Positions 1 through 8,690 of a stretch of 64,000 nt of DNA are shown here, piece after piece. Every line of letters starts with the position of its first letter. Position 1 is the first letter of the stretch. A model generated the notes under the pieces. The model was given only the letters and a program-made list of their open reading frames with translations. It searched no databases and was not told the DNA's origin. The translations under genes and the position numbers were made by a program. The DNA is from Bacteroides mediterraneensis (GTDB taxonomy: Bacteria > Bacteroidota > Bacteroidia > Bacteroidales > Bacteroidaceae): positions 4,030,001-4,094,000 of the forward strand of contig NZ_DAJPEN010000001.1 of assembly GCF_025993685.1 (NCBI RefSeq), read 5' to 3'.

Positions 1-1
1 A

Positions 2-196
2 GCGGTGTACACGAACTTGTCGAGCAAGGGCATTCGTTTGAACGAAACACGTCAGAATTGGGGTGGAGAACCGAAAACCATCAAGACGTATACCACTTCG
101 GGCACCAAGCAATTGGTTGAGAAAGTTGTGCAAGAGGGAGACCCCGTGGTGTTGGATGCGGAAAGTGTGACTACTGTAGTGTATGAACTGAAATAG
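2..196 (+). CDS. C-terminal end of a probable secreted glycoside hydrolase (5' end outside window)
   Basis: The reading frame is open from the left edge to the TAG at 194-196, so only about 64 C-terminal residues are visible. They look like the end of a beta-sandwich: short strands, then the final run SVTTVVYELK, which resembles the C-terminus of GH30-type and similar secreted glycosidases. It lies 17 bp upstream of a GH2 gene on the same strand, so the two probably belong to one carbohydrate-degradation operon. No catalytic residue is in view, so the family assignment is inference only. Confidence 0.5.
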   Translation, partial: AVYTNLSSKGIRLNETRQNWGGEPKTIKTYTTSGTKQLVEKVVQEGDPVVLDAESVTTVVYELK

Positions 197-213
197 GAAC
201 CAATAAATTGAAG

Positions 214-2628
214 ATGAAGAATAAGGTATTTTGGATGGTGTTATTAGGGCTGTTTTCTTGTATGTCGATGCATGCCCAAGTCTCTTTCGGAGAGGCAAAA
301 AAATTTAACGATGGCTGGTTGTTCAGCCTTTCGGATGATAGCCTGAGTGCATCTGTTTCGTATGATGACAGTAAATGGCGGAAGCTGGACTTGCCACACG
401 ATTGGTCTATCGAGGGACAGTTGTCGCCTTCACTGGCAAGCTGTACGGGCTATCTGCCGGGAGGAATAGGTTGGTACCGGAAACATTTTCAGCTGACTGA
501 TGAGGCCGCACGTCATTATATCTATTTTGAAGGTGTGTATAACCGGAGTGAGGTGTATTTGAACGGACATCTCCTGGGAAAGCGCCCCAACGGATACATT
601 TCTTTTATGTACGATATGACTCCGTATTTGAAAGAAGGCGACAATGTGCTGGCCGTGCGTGTAGACCATAGCCGGTATGCAGATTCCCGCTGGTACACGG
701 GCTCGGGTATTTACCGGGATGTGTGGATGGTAGCGGCACCGGAGATTCATTTGGCACAATGGGGATTAGGTTGGCATGCAACTTCGATTACCGACAAGCA
801 GGCTGTCGTTTCAGTAGAACTGGAAGTAGAAAAGCATGTAAAGGCTGAGGGCCGACTGGAAGTGAAGGCTGCCTTGTATGATGCGGATGGGAAGCTTGTG
901 GCAGAAAACCGGAAAGATGTGGCTGGAAAGGAGAAAGGACTTTCCAAGCAAACGCTTTCGTTGAAGGTGAAGAAGCCGCACCGCTGGAACCTGGATGATC
1001 CTTATCTTTATACATTGAAGGCTGAGCTGTATTGCGATGGAAAGCGGATAGATGGCGCCTCTAGTTCTGTAGGCTTGCGTACACTTCAGTTTGATGCCAA
1101 CAAGGGATTCGCATTGAACGGACAGTGGATGAAGGTGAAAGGGGTGTGTCTGCATCATGATGCCGGAGTGCTGGGTGCAGTCGTACCGCCGGAGGTTTGG
1201 GAAAGACGTTTGAAGAACTTGAAAGCAATCGGGGCGAATGCCATTCGTATGAGCCACAATCCGCAGGCTCCGGTGCTGTATGATTTATGTGACCGCATGG
1301 GATTTCTGGTCATGGATGAGGCTTCTGATGAATGGGAATTTCCGAAGCGAAAATGGATAAAAGGATGGAATGTGGGAGAACCCAGTTATGACGGTTCTTT
1401 CGACTTCTTTGAAGAATGGATTGAGCGGGATGTGACGGATATGGTACGTCGCGACCGGAATCATCCGTCTGTCTTTTTGTGGAGTATCGGAAATGAGGTG
1501 GATTATCCCAATGACCCTTATTCTCATCCGATATTGGATGGAGCAAAGATTAACCAGCCGATGTTCGGTGGCTATAAACCCGACGCGCCCGACGCCATGC
1601 GGATTGGGGTGATTGCCCAGAAACTGGCGGCTTGTGTGCGGGCCGTAGACACTTCACGTCCGGTTACGGGGGCACTGGCCGGTGTAATCATGTCCAACCA
1701 GACAGCTTACCCGGAAGCGGTAGACGTGGTGGGGTATAATTATACGGAAGACCGTTATGCAGAAGACCACAAAACTTATCCGAAGCGTATCATTTACGGA
1801 AGTGAAACAGGAGTAGGCATTGAGGCCTGGCATGCCGTTCGCGACAATGATTTTATTTTCGGACAGTTCTTGTGGACAGGTACCGATTATCTGGGTGAGG
1901 CCGGAAGATGGCCGTCCCGTGGATTGTATACAGGTTTGCTGGACTTCGGCAGTTTTGCGAAGCCGCGTGGTTATTTCCGGGCTTCGTTGTGGAGCGACAA
2001 ACCGATGACATACATCGGTACTTATCCGGTGAAACCGGGACACGGTTGGCTTTCCATGGATGCCTGGGACAGCTGGAACTATGCTCCGGGCCAGCTGATT
2101 CGGGTAGTATGTTATACCAACGCGCCACAGGCACGCCTGTTGCTCGACGGAAAGGAAGTCGGACCGATGAAGCCTTACGATGACAAGAGCGGAATCATCT
2201 ACTGGGACATTCCTTATCAGGATGGAGAACTTCGTGCCGAAGGTTGTGATGAAAGCGGGAAGGTACTTTCTACCTATACCATAAAGACTTCGGGACGTCC
2301 ATACGCGCTGCGGGCTACGGTAGATAAGGACGTGTTGTCGCCGGAAAAAGCTACGGCTCATGTTACGATTGAAGTGGTCGATGAGCAGGGCACTGTGGTG
2401 AAATTGGGAGACAACGAAGTGACTTGTGAAATTGAGGGTCCCGCCCGTCTTTTAGGATTGGAAGGCTCAGATAACAGTGATATGAGTGATTATACGGATA
2501 ACCGTCATCGAGCTTATCACGGCCGTTTGCTGGCTTATATCCAAACTACGGGACAGAAAGGAGAGATTCAGGTCAAACTGACTTCTCCGCTTTTGAAAGG
2601 AACGGAAGTGGTATTGAAAGCTGAATAA
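214..2628 (+). CDS. Secreted GH2 family beta-glycosidase (beta-galactosidase type)
   Basis: The start is the ATG at 214, which begins a clear signal peptide (MKNKVFWMVLLGLFSCMSMHA, cut near residue 21). The TTG six bases upstream is less likely. At about 804 residues it has the GH2 order: jelly-roll sugar-binding domain (about 30-190), immunoglobulin-like domain (about 190-295), then the TIM barrel. The acid/base is Glu428 in SIGNEV and the nucleophile is Glu531 in YGSETG. After the barrel comes a DUF4982-like segment (LLLDGKEVG) and another Ig-like domain. Periplasmic or surface hydrolysis of beta-galactosides or related beta-linked sugars is expected from the family; the exact substrate cannot be read. 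It follows another glycosidase end and is closed by a terminator near 2755. Confidence 0.9.
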   Translation: MKNKVFWMVLLGLFSCMSMHAQVSFGEAKKFNDGWLFSLSDDSLSASVSYDDSKWRKLDLPHDWSIEGQLSPSLASCTGYLPGGIGWYRKHFQLTDEAARHYIYFEGVYNRSEVYLNGHLLGKRPNGYISFMYDMTPYLKEGDNVLAVRVDHSRYADSRWYTGSGIYRDVWMVAAPEIHLAQWGLGWHATSITDKQAVVSVELEVEKHVKAEGRLEVKAALYDADGKLVAENRKDVAGKEKGLSKQTLSLKVKKPHRWNLDDPYLYTLKAELYCDGKRIDGASSSVGLRTLQFDANKGFALNGQWMKVKGVCLHHDAGVLGAVVPPEVWERRLKNLKAIGANAIRMSHNPQAPVLYDLCDRMGFLVMDEASDEWEFPKRKWIKGWNVGEPSYDGSFDFFEEWIERDVTDMVRRDRNHPSVFLWSIGNEVDYPNDPYSHPILDGAKINQPMFGGYKPDAPDAMRIGVIAQKLAACVRAVDTSRPVTGALAGVIMSNQTAYPEAVDVVGYNYTEDRYAEDHKTYPKRIIYGSETGVGIEAWHAVRDNDFIFGQFLWTGTDYLGEAGRWPSRGLYTGLLDFGSFAKPRGYFRASLWSDKPMTYIGTYPVKPGHGWLSMDAWDSWNYAPGQLIRVVCYTNAPQARLLLDGKEVGPMKPYDDKSGIIYWDIPYQDGELRAEGCDESGKVLSTYTIKTSGRPYALRATVDKDVLSPEKATAHVTIEVVDEQGTVVKLGDNEVTCEIEGPARLLGLEGSDNSDMSDYTDNRHRAYHGRLLAYIQTTGQKGEIQVKLTSPLLKGTEVVLKAE

Positions 2629-2640
2629 TCCTCCTTAGGC

Positions 2641-2712
2641 AGTACTGCAGTACTCCCCTGAAAGTACTGGAGTACTGCCGAGGAAGTACTACGGTACTGC
2701 TTAGGAAGTACT
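2641..2712. repeat. Tandem array of palindromic 22-bp units built on AGTACT
   Basis: AGTACT starts at 2641, 2663, 2685 and 2707, exactly 22 bp apart. Within units 1 and 2 a second AGTACT follows after two bases (2649, 2671), and in unit 3 it is GGTACT (2693). Unit 1 thus holds the perfect palindrome AGTACTGCAGTACT. Spacers between the dyads differ. The array starts 12 bp after the GH2 stop codon and ends just before the terminator stem. A 22-bp period is about two helical turns, compatible with protein binding on one DNA face, or the array may fold as RNA hairpins in the 3' untranslated region. Confidence 0.85.
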
Positions 2713-2721
2713 GGCAGAGCA

Positions 2722-2765
2722 CCGGCAGGCTGTCTGAAAGGCGCCTGGCCGGGCTTTTTGTTTTC
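2722..2765 (+). terminator. Intrinsic terminator after the GH2 gene
   Basis: CCGGCAGGC (2722-2730) pairs with GCCTGGCCGG (2743-2752) with one bulged base, followed by a T-rich run from 2755. The T-run on the plus strand only means that it ends the rightward glycosidase transcript, not luxS. Confidence 0.75.
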
Positions 2766-2820
2766 TGGACCTGCCTCAGGAGATGCCCTTTGCGTGGCTT
2801 TTGGGGCAGGGAATATGATT

Positions 2821-3306
2821 TTACAGGGAAGCCGGATAGTTCAGGTTTTCTTCGGTGAGCTGTTCCAGCACTTCGTGCAGGAACTTGGCAGCTTCCCATT
2901 TCGCCATGGGCAAGTTCATCATAAGATAGTTGCCGCAATCTTTGGGAGTGGCGCCCGGCACTTCGCCTTCATAGTCGGCAATGAAGCGGAAGGTTTCGTT
3001 CATCAGCGGTGCAATGTCTTTGGATTGCAAGTCACCTTTCACTACCAGGTAGTTTCCGGTGAGGCAGCCCATCGGCCCCCAATAGATGATTTTATCGGCC
3101 CATACCGGATGGTTGCGCAGGAAAGTGGCAGCCAGGTGTTCGATGGTATGGATGGCAGCAGGGCCTAACGCCGGTTCACGGTTCGGCTCTTTCATGCGGA
3201 TGTCGAAAGTGGTGACCACTTCATTTCCGACTTCATCTTTACGGGATACGAAAATACCACGTTTCAGATGAATATGGTCTACGGTAAAGCTTGGTATCTT
3301 TTTCAT
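2821..3306 (-). CDS. luxS: S-ribosylhomocysteine lyase LuxS
   Basis: This cytosolic metalloenzyme cleaves S-ribosylhomocysteine to homocysteine and the AI-2 precursor DPD. The 161-residue length fits the family. The metal-binding HTIEH motif gives His53 and His57, and Cys124 (in PKDCGNY) is the third ligand. Cys81 in GPMGCLTG is the catalytic cysteine. The gene lies 6 bp downstream of mtnN on the same strand, so the two consecutive steps of S-adenosylhomocysteine recycling are encoded together. Whether AI-2 is used as a signal cannot be judged from sequence. Confidence 0.97.
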   Translation of the reverse strand: MKKIPSFTVDHIHLKRGIFVSRKDEVGNEVVTTFDIRMKEPNREPALGPAAIHTIEHLAATFLRNHPVWADKIIYWGPMGCLTGNYLVVKGDLQSKDIAPLMNETFRFIADYEGEVPGATPKDCGNYLMMNLPMAKWEAAKFLHEVLEQLTEENLNYPASL

Positions 3307-3312
3307 GATTCG

Positions 3313-4008
3313 TTATAGTTTGTTGGGTAATGCTTTCAAGAAAGTCTCGGTCACATGGAAGGAGCGGTCGGCCATTTCCCCCCAGAAGTTCAGGTACTGT
3401 TCAAAATGCTTGTCGGCTCCCGGAGTGTCACTGATGATGCGGAAGCTGATGAAAGGCACCTGATAGAGGTAGCATACCTGGGCGATGGAAGCTGATTCCA
3501 TATCGACAGCCAGCCCTTCGGGGAAGTTACGCTTGATTTCGTCCAGTTCGCTGCGGTCGGTGATGAACTTGTCGCCCGTGCAGATAAGACCTCCGTGAAT
3601 GGCTGTTTCCGTATCCAGTGAGAGCGCACACTGATAGAGCGTTTCGTTGCCTTGGAAGAACGTCGGGAGACCTTGTATCTGTCCGTAGGCATTGCCTTCG
3701 CCGCACCATACGTCGTGGTACACGATTTGCTGGCTGACTACCACATCCATTATTTTCAGGCAGCTGTCGATTCCTCCTGCCACTCCGGTGCTGATGATGC
3801 AGTCGGGCTGGAAGGTGCGGATGAGTTCCACGGTACCTGCGGCAGCATTGACTTTCCCGATGCCGCATTGCATCAGAATGATGGTATTGTGCTTGATGGA
3901 GCCTTCGATGTAGGTGAAGGGGCCCTCTTTACGTTCAGTCTTGTTCTCGAGTTGGTTGGCCAGTTGCTTCTGTTCGGAAGCCATGGCGGTGATGATTCCT
4001 ATTTTCAT
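3313..4008 (-). CDS. mtnN: 5'-methylthioadenosine/S-adenosylhomocysteine nucleosidase
   Basis: The 231-residue protein has the MTA/SAH nucleosidase pattern. Glu12 lies in the N-terminal TAMASEQKQL. Another key acidic residue is in VDMESASIAQ, and the catalytic aspartate is in SDTPGADKHF. It removes adenine from S-adenosylhomocysteine to give S-ribosylhomocysteine, the substrate of the luxS product encoded 6 bp downstream. A Bacteroidetes-type -7 box lies about 25 bp upstream. Adjacency of the two enzymes strongly supports both assignments. Confidence 0.96.
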   Translation of the reverse strand: MKIGIITAMASEQKQLANQLENKTERKEGPFTYIEGSIKHNTIILMQCGIGKVNAAAGTVELIRTFQPDCIISTGVAGGIDSCLKIMDVVVSQQIVYHDVWCGEGNAYGQIQGLPTFFQGNETLYQCALSLDTETAIHGGLICTGDKFITDRSELDEIKRNFPEGLAVDMESASIAQVCYLYQVPFISFRIISDTPGADKHFEQYLNFWGEMADRSFHVTETFLKALPNKL

Positions 4009-4031
4009 GCGTTAAAAAAGATTTTCAGGGG

Positions 4032-4070
4032 CAAATTTACGACTTTTCAGGCAGTATTATGTTATCTTTG
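4032..4070. promoter_or_regulatory. Divergent -7 boxes between mtnN and the YfhO-type gene
   Basis: On the minus strand TAAATTTG (complement of 4032-4039) fits TAnnTTTG and faces mtnN-luxS. On the plus strand TATCTTTG (4063-4070) fits it exactly and lies 20 bp before the ATG at 4090. Neither has a clear TTTG at the usual -33 distance, so strength is uncertain. Confidence 0.55.
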
Positions 4071-4089
4071 CCTGCCGAAAACATTAATT

Positions 4090-6591
4090 ATGAATAATAT
4101 GAACTTGTTCAAGAAACTACTGCCCGACGTGGTAGTCATCGTTCTTTTTGCTATCATTTCGTTTGCTTATTTCTTTCCGGCAGTGACCGAAGGACGCATT
4201 CTGGCACAGCACGATGCCGTGGCCGGTATCGGTTCGGGACGTGAGATGAGTGAATACTTGGAGAAGACAGGTGAGCGGACCCGGTGGACCAATTCTATTT
4301 TTGGCGGTATGCCTACCTATCAGATGTCGCCCAGTTACGACTCGACCGATACGTTGAGCTGGATTCAGAAGGTGTATCACCTCTTTTTGCCGACCTACGT
4401 GTGGTATGTGTTTGTAATGCTGCTGGGCTTTTATATCCTGTTGCGGGCTTTTGATTTCAAGATGTGGATGTCGGCACTGGGTGCCATTCTCTGGGCCTTT
4501 TCGTCTTATTTCTTCATCATCATTGCGGCCGGACATATCTGGAAGTTTGTGGCTTTGGCTTATATCCCGCCCACGATTGCCGGTATGGTACTGGCTTATC
4601 GGGGGAAACTGCTGGCGGGAGGTATTGTGACCGCTTTGTTTGTCGCGCTTCAGATTATGGCCAACCATCCGCAGATGAGTTATTACTTCTTGTTTGTCAT
4701 GCTGTTTATGGCCATCGCCTATGGCGTGATGGCATGGCGGGAAAAGAAGATGCCTCAGTTTATCAAAGCGACAGTAGTCTTGGTTGTAGCGGGTCTGGTA
4801 GGGGTCTGCGTGAACTTGTCGAACCTGTATCACACGTATGAATACAGCAAGGAGACCATGCGTGGCAAGAGCGAACTGGTGAGAGAAAACAATCCGGACC
4901 AGACAAGCAGCGGATTGGAAAGAAGCTATATCACCCAGTGGAGTTATGGAATCGGGGAAACTTTCTCCTTGCTGGTACCCAATGTGAAAGGAGGTGCTTC
5001 CGTACCGTTGGCAAACAATGAAAAGGCCATGGAGAAGGCCGACCCGAATTACATGGGGTTGTATAGCCAGCTGGGACAATATTGGGGTGAACAGCCCGGT
5101 ACTTCCGGACCGGTGTATGTGGGTGCCTTCGTGATGTTCCTTTTCATTCTGGGGCTGTTCATTGTGAAGGGTCCGATGAAATGGGCATTAGTAGTCGGTA
5201 CCGCGTTCTCCATCTTGCTCTCCTGGGGACATAACTTCATGGGGCTGACGGATTTCTTTATCGACTATATCCCGATGTACAGCAAGTTCCGTGCGGTATC
5301 TTCCATTCTGGTTATTGCAGAGTTTACCATTCCTTTGCTGGCCATTATGGCATTGAAAGAAGTGGTAGAGCGTCCGCAATTGTGGAATGAATCGCGCAAA
5401 GCCTTTTACATTACTTTTGTGTTGACGGGCGGCCTGTCTTTGCTGTTTGCATTGGCGCCGAGCTTCTTCTTCCCGTCGTATGTCTCTTCTGCCGAAATGA
5501 ACGCGTTGCAGAATGCCATTCCGGCCGACCAGCTGGCTCCGATTCTGGTCAATCTGGAAGAGGTGCGTAAATCCATTTTTACGTCCGACGCATGGCGCAG
5601 TTTCTTTGTGGTATTGATAGGGGCAGTGCTGTTGTGGGCGTATTGTGCCGGGAAATTGAAGGCCAAACTGCTGGTGGGCTTGCTGGCTTTGCTGTGTCTG
5701 GTGGATATGTGGAGCGTCAACAAACGCTATCTGTACGATGAACAGTTCGTGGCAAAAGGCACGGAGATGCAGCCATTCCTGGAGCCGTCGGAAACTGACC
5801 GGGAGATTCTACAAGACAAATCGTTGGACTACCGTGTGTTGAACTTGTCCGTCAATACGTTCAATGAAAACAATACGGCCTACTGGCACAAGAGTATTGG
5901 TGGATATCATGCCGCCAAGCTTCGTCGTTATCAGGAGATGATTGACGAACATATCCAAGGTGAGATTACTTCTTTGTTTAAGACGTTGCCGGCAGTAAAT
6001 GCCGATTTGAGTCAGGTGGGCGATACGCTGACACCGGTGCTGAACATGCTGAACACGCGCTATTTCATCATCCCGCTGCAGCAGGGCAAGACCATTCCGG
6101 TATTCAATCCGCATGCGTTAGGCAATGCTTGGTTTGTGGAGAAGGTGCAATACGTGAACAATGCCAATGAGGAAATAGAGGCCTTGCATCACGTCAATCC
6201 GGCAACGGTGGCCGTGGTCGACAAGAAGTTCCAGAATGAGGTGAAGGCGTCTGCGGGAGCCGATAGTTTGAATTCGATTGTGTTGAAGAATTATGAGCCG
6301 AACGCCCTGAAATATGAAGTCAATTCACCGAAAGGAGGAACCGTGGTCTTTGCCGAAATCTATTATCCGGGCTGGCGTTCGTTCATTGATGGAAAAGAAG
6401 TACCTCATGGCCGTGCAGATTACATTCTGCGTGCGATGAACGTGCCGGCAGGAAAGCATGTGGTAGAATTTACGTTCGACCCGAAATCACTGCATGTGAC
6501 GGAAACGGTTGCTTTTGTGGCACTGGGAATCCTGTTGCTGGCAATCGTCGTAGCTGTGGTATTGGCTTGGAGAAAGCAGAAAAAAGAATAA
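4090..6591 (+). CDS. YfhO-family large polytopic membrane protein
   Basis: The start is the ATG at 4090 (MNNMNLFKKLLPDVVV). The frame is open further upstream, but that part overlaps mtnN antisense and the promoter. The 833-residue protein has a first membrane helix right at the N-terminus (DVVVIVLFAIISFAYFF), an extracytoplasmic loop with many aromatic residues, and about a dozen helices to residue 550. A soluble C-terminal beta-rich domain follows (PKGGTVVFAEIYYPGWRSF), then a last helix ending in a basic tail (AWRKQKKE). The YfhO family resembles GT-C-fold glycosyltransferases and is linked to glycosylation of surface polymers in other bacteria. The neighbouring glycan cluster, encoded convergently, is compatible with a lipid-linked sugar transfer role, which remains inference. 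Confidence 0.85.
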   Translation: MNNMNLFKKLLPDVVVIVLFAIISFAYFFPAVTEGRILAQHDAVAGIGSGREMSEYLEKTGERTRWTNSIFGGMPTYQMSPSYDSTDTLSWIQKVYHLFLPTYVWYVFVMLLGFYILLRAFDFKMWMSALGAILWAFSSYFFIIIAAGHIWKFVALAYIPPTIAGMVLAYRGKLLAGGIVTALFVALQIMANHPQMSYYFLFVMLFMAIAYGVMAWREKKMPQFIKATVVLVVAGLVGVCVNLSNLYHTYEYSKETMRGKSELVRENNPDQTSSGLERSYITQWSYGIGETFSLLVPNVKGGASVPLANNEKAMEKADPNYMGLYSQLGQYWGEQPGTSGPVYVGAFVMFLFILGLFIVKGPMKWALVVGTAFSILLSWGHNFMGLTDFFIDYIPMYSKFRAVSSILVIAEFTIPLLAIMALKEVVERPQLWNESRKAFYITFVLTGGLSLLFALAPSFFFPSYVSSAEMNALQNAIPADQLAPILVNLEEVRKSIFTSDAWRSFFVVLIGAVLLWAYCAGKLKAKLLVGLLALLCLVDMWSVNKRYLYDEQFVAKGTEMQPFLEPSETDREILQDKSLDYRVLNLSVNTFNENNTAYWHKSIGGYHAAKLRRYQEMIDEHIQGEITSLFKTLPAVNADLSQVGDTLTPVLNMLNTRYFIIPLQQGKTIPVFNPHALGNAWFVEKVQYVNNANEEIEALHHVNPATVAVVDKKFQNEVKASAGADSLNSIVLKNYEPNALKYEVNSPKGGTVVFAEIYYPGWRSFIDGKEVPHGRADYILRAMNVPAGKHVVEFTFDPKSLHVTETVAFVALGILLLAIVVAVVLAWRKQKKE

Positions 6592-6614
6592 AGGAAAATT
6601 ACTTTGAGAAGATA

Positions 6615-6658
6615 AAACGTCCTGTGGAAAATGCTTATGCATTGGAAACAGGACGTTT
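6615..6658. terminator. Bidirectional terminator between the YfhO gene and the glycan cluster
   Basis: AAACGTCCTGT (6615-6625) and ACAGGACGTTT (6648-6658) form an 11-bp perfect stem, with T-rich sequence after the right arm. The stop codon of the leftward glycosyltransferase (6635-6637) is inside the loop, so the stem overlaps the 3' end of that gene. Confidence 0.7.
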
Positions 6659-7408
6659 CTTGTTTTTTAGGGCCCGGACGACGAACCAGGCATGGCGCAT
6701 GACGGTAGATACCACTCCATAGTGCTTGCACATGATGTGGAAGCGTTCTTTCAGGGATGCCTTATGGTTGCGGGTGGTCATTCCTTCATTCAGGTAATCA
6801 ATGAGTATGAGGTGAGTGTGATGGAGCACCTTGCTTTTTTTCATGATTCGGATGCACCAGTCAAAGTCGGCCGAGAAACGGTAGTGCAGGTCGTAGGGTT
6901 CTACCAGGTCACGGCGGGCAAAGAAAGCCTGATGGCAGACCAGCATGCCTTCCTTGAAGCTTTTCCAGTTCAGGTTTTCGGGGGGACTGAGACGGCGCAT
7001 GTGCAGAAAGTGTCCTTCTTCGTCCACGATGGCCGTGTCGCCATATAGCACATCCGGCAGGGTTGATTCCGTAAGAGAATGCACCATGAGCTGGAGGGTA
7101 TCGTCTTCGTGCAGCTCATCGCCGGCATTCAGGAAACAAAGGTAATCGCCGGTAGCCAGCCTGATACCTTTGTTCATGGCGTCATACAGTCCTTTGTCCG
7201 GTTCGCTCACCACCGTGTGTATGTGCTCCTTGTACTGGTCGACAATCTGTAGCGTACGGTCTTTCGACCCTCCGTCCACGATGATGTATTCCACATTCTT
7301 GTACGTTTGCGTGATGACACTTTGAATGGTATCTTCCAATACGGCTCCGGCATTGTAAGTGACGGTAATGATAGAGAACTTGGGATGTAAGTGGTGAAAA
7401 TTATGCAT
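6635..7408 (-). CDS. Family 2 glycosyltransferase (last gene of the glycan cluster)
   Basis: The 257-residue GT-A fold protein begins FSIITVTYNAGAVLEDTIQS, continues with EYIIVDGGSKDRT and has an LNAGDEL segment in place of the usual metal-binding DxD region. It is similar to colanic-acid/WcaA-like GT2 enzymes that act on the cytoplasmic face of the membrane. Its start overlaps the end of the upstream glycosyltransferase gene by 8 bp, indicating translational coupling. Donor and acceptor sugars cannot be deduced. Confidence 0.9.
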   Translation of the reverse strand: MHNFHHLHPKFSIITVTYNAGAVLEDTIQSVITQTYKNVEYIIVDGGSKDRTLQIVDQYKEHIHTVVSEPDKGLYDAMNKGIRLATGDYLCFLNAGDELHEDDTLQLMVHSLTESTLPDVLYGDTAIVDEEGHFLHMRRLSPPENLNWKSFKEGMLVCHQAFFARRDLVEPYDLHYRFSADFDWCIRIMKKSKVLHHTHLILIDYLNEGMTTRNHKASLKERFHIMCKHYGVVSTVMRHAWFVVRALKNKKRPVSNA

Positions 7409-8663
7409 TTTTTCCGGTAATGTGGTTGTATATTTGAATGTACTGGTTGGCCACCGTCATTTCAGAATACGTGGTTACTGCTTTACGGTAGGCTTCAGAA
7501 CTCAACGTATCGTAGTCACCTTCGGTGAGAGTCCAGCAGATGCCATTGGCCAAATCCTCAGCCGATTTGTATCGGGCTACATAACCATTGTGAAGGTGGT
7601 CAATCATTTGAGGGATACCTCCTACATTGAAGCCTACACAAGGAATACCGCAGGCCATTGCTTCCACAATGGTGTTGGGCAGGTTGTCTTGCAGTGAAGG
7701 GGTCACGTAGAGGTCGACGGCATTATAGATATCCACCAGCTCCTTTTCGTTGCTGACGTAGTTCATCGGGTAGATGGGGAAGGGGAAGAGTGACTTGCAC
7801 TGTTCGGCTTGGCTTCCCAGCACCACTACGCCTAATTGCCGACTGAGTTCAGGCTCTTGTCGGGACAGCAGTTTGCAGGCTTCTATCAGGTAATCGATGC
7901 CTTTCCGTTTGTCGGTGATTTTCATGGAACCGAACAACAACAGCTTTTTGTCGGTGGGAAGATGCAGCTTTTCACGCGCGAATTTCTTGGCCCGTGGCTT
8001 GAACAGATTGGTATTGATGGCATTAGGGATATTGGTGATGGCGTGCCCCTGGAGCAAGGAACTTTTCCGGGCCATGGCTTCCAGCCACCGGCTGCAGGCG
8101 ATGAACGTGATGGGGGCTGTGGCATACAGTTTTTGTTTCTTGCGGAAGGTCTTTTCCGACAAGTCATGGCGGTGAGGTTTCAGCAGGAGCGGGCAGTTGT
8201 GGCATTCCGTGGTGTATTTCTCACATTCTCCTGAATAGTGGCAAATGCCGGTAAAAGGCCACATGTCGTGCAGCGTCCATACTACGGGCTTGCCCGAAGA
8301 AAGGATACGTTGTATGTCCTTTAAAGAAAGCATCCCCTGATTGATCCAGTGCAGGTGGATGACATCGGCCTGGCGAAATTCGGGTAGGGAAGTGATGTCC
8401 GTGCCCGTGTTGGCGATGTCGACAGCGAACAGGTTGTGGCGCTTGAAACCGTTGGCTGCCCAGATGACAATGCGTTCCCACGTGAATTGCCAGATTCTAC
8501 GCCATGATTTCTTGAGTGAGACAACGGTTACCTGGTCGGTCTGTTTGTTGCGGACCAGCATTTTGGCTTTTATCCCGTTGTTTTTCAGGGCTTCCATCAG
8601 CCGGTTGGCCGCAATGGCGGCACCTCCTATGCGTTCAGCAGTATTGATGATAAGTACTCTCAT
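7401..8663 (-). CDS. Family 4 (GT-B) glycosyltransferase
   Basis: The 420-residue protein starts MRVLIINTAERIGGAAIAAN, the N-terminal Rossmann half typical of retaining GT4 enzymes with the GGAA acceptor-side loop. Near residues 335-360, PSLQDNLPNTIVEAMACG is the EX7E-type nucleotide-sugar site. A cysteine cluster (CHYSGECEKYTTECHNCP) lies in the N-terminal half and is common in a GT4 subfamily. A TAnnTTTG box at 8686-8693 (minus strand) with a GTTG 21 bp upstream suggests an additional internal promoter. The gene overlaps the downstream GT2 by 8 bp. Confidence 0.9.
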   Translation of the reverse strand: MRVLIINTAERIGGAAIAANRLMEALKNNGIKAKMLVRNKQTDQVTVVSLKKSWRRIWQFTWERIVIWAANGFKRHNLFAVDIANTGTDITSLPEFRQADVIHLHWINQGMLSLKDIQRILSSGKPVVWTLHDMWPFTGICHYSGECEKYTTECHNCPLLLKPHRHDLSEKTFRKKQKLYATAPITFIACSRWLEAMARKSSLLQGHAITNIPNAINTNLFKPRAKKFAREKLHLPTDKKLLLFGSMKITDKRKGIDYLIEACKLLSRQEPELSRQLGVVVLGSQAEQCKSLFPFPIYPMNYVSNEKELVDIYNAVDLYVTPSLQDNLPNTIVEAMACGIPCVGFNVGGIPQMIDHLHNGYVARYKSAEDLANGICWTLTEGDYDTLSSEAYRKAVTTYSEMTVANQYIQIYNHITGKNA

Positions 8664-8690
8664 GGCGTGTCGTTCAAATTTTCTGCAAAG

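Noticed and set aside
1654..2361. Leftward open frame inside the GH2 gene
   Set aside because: Antisense to the catalytic and C-terminal domains of a clear GH2 enzyme, with no recognisable protein features.
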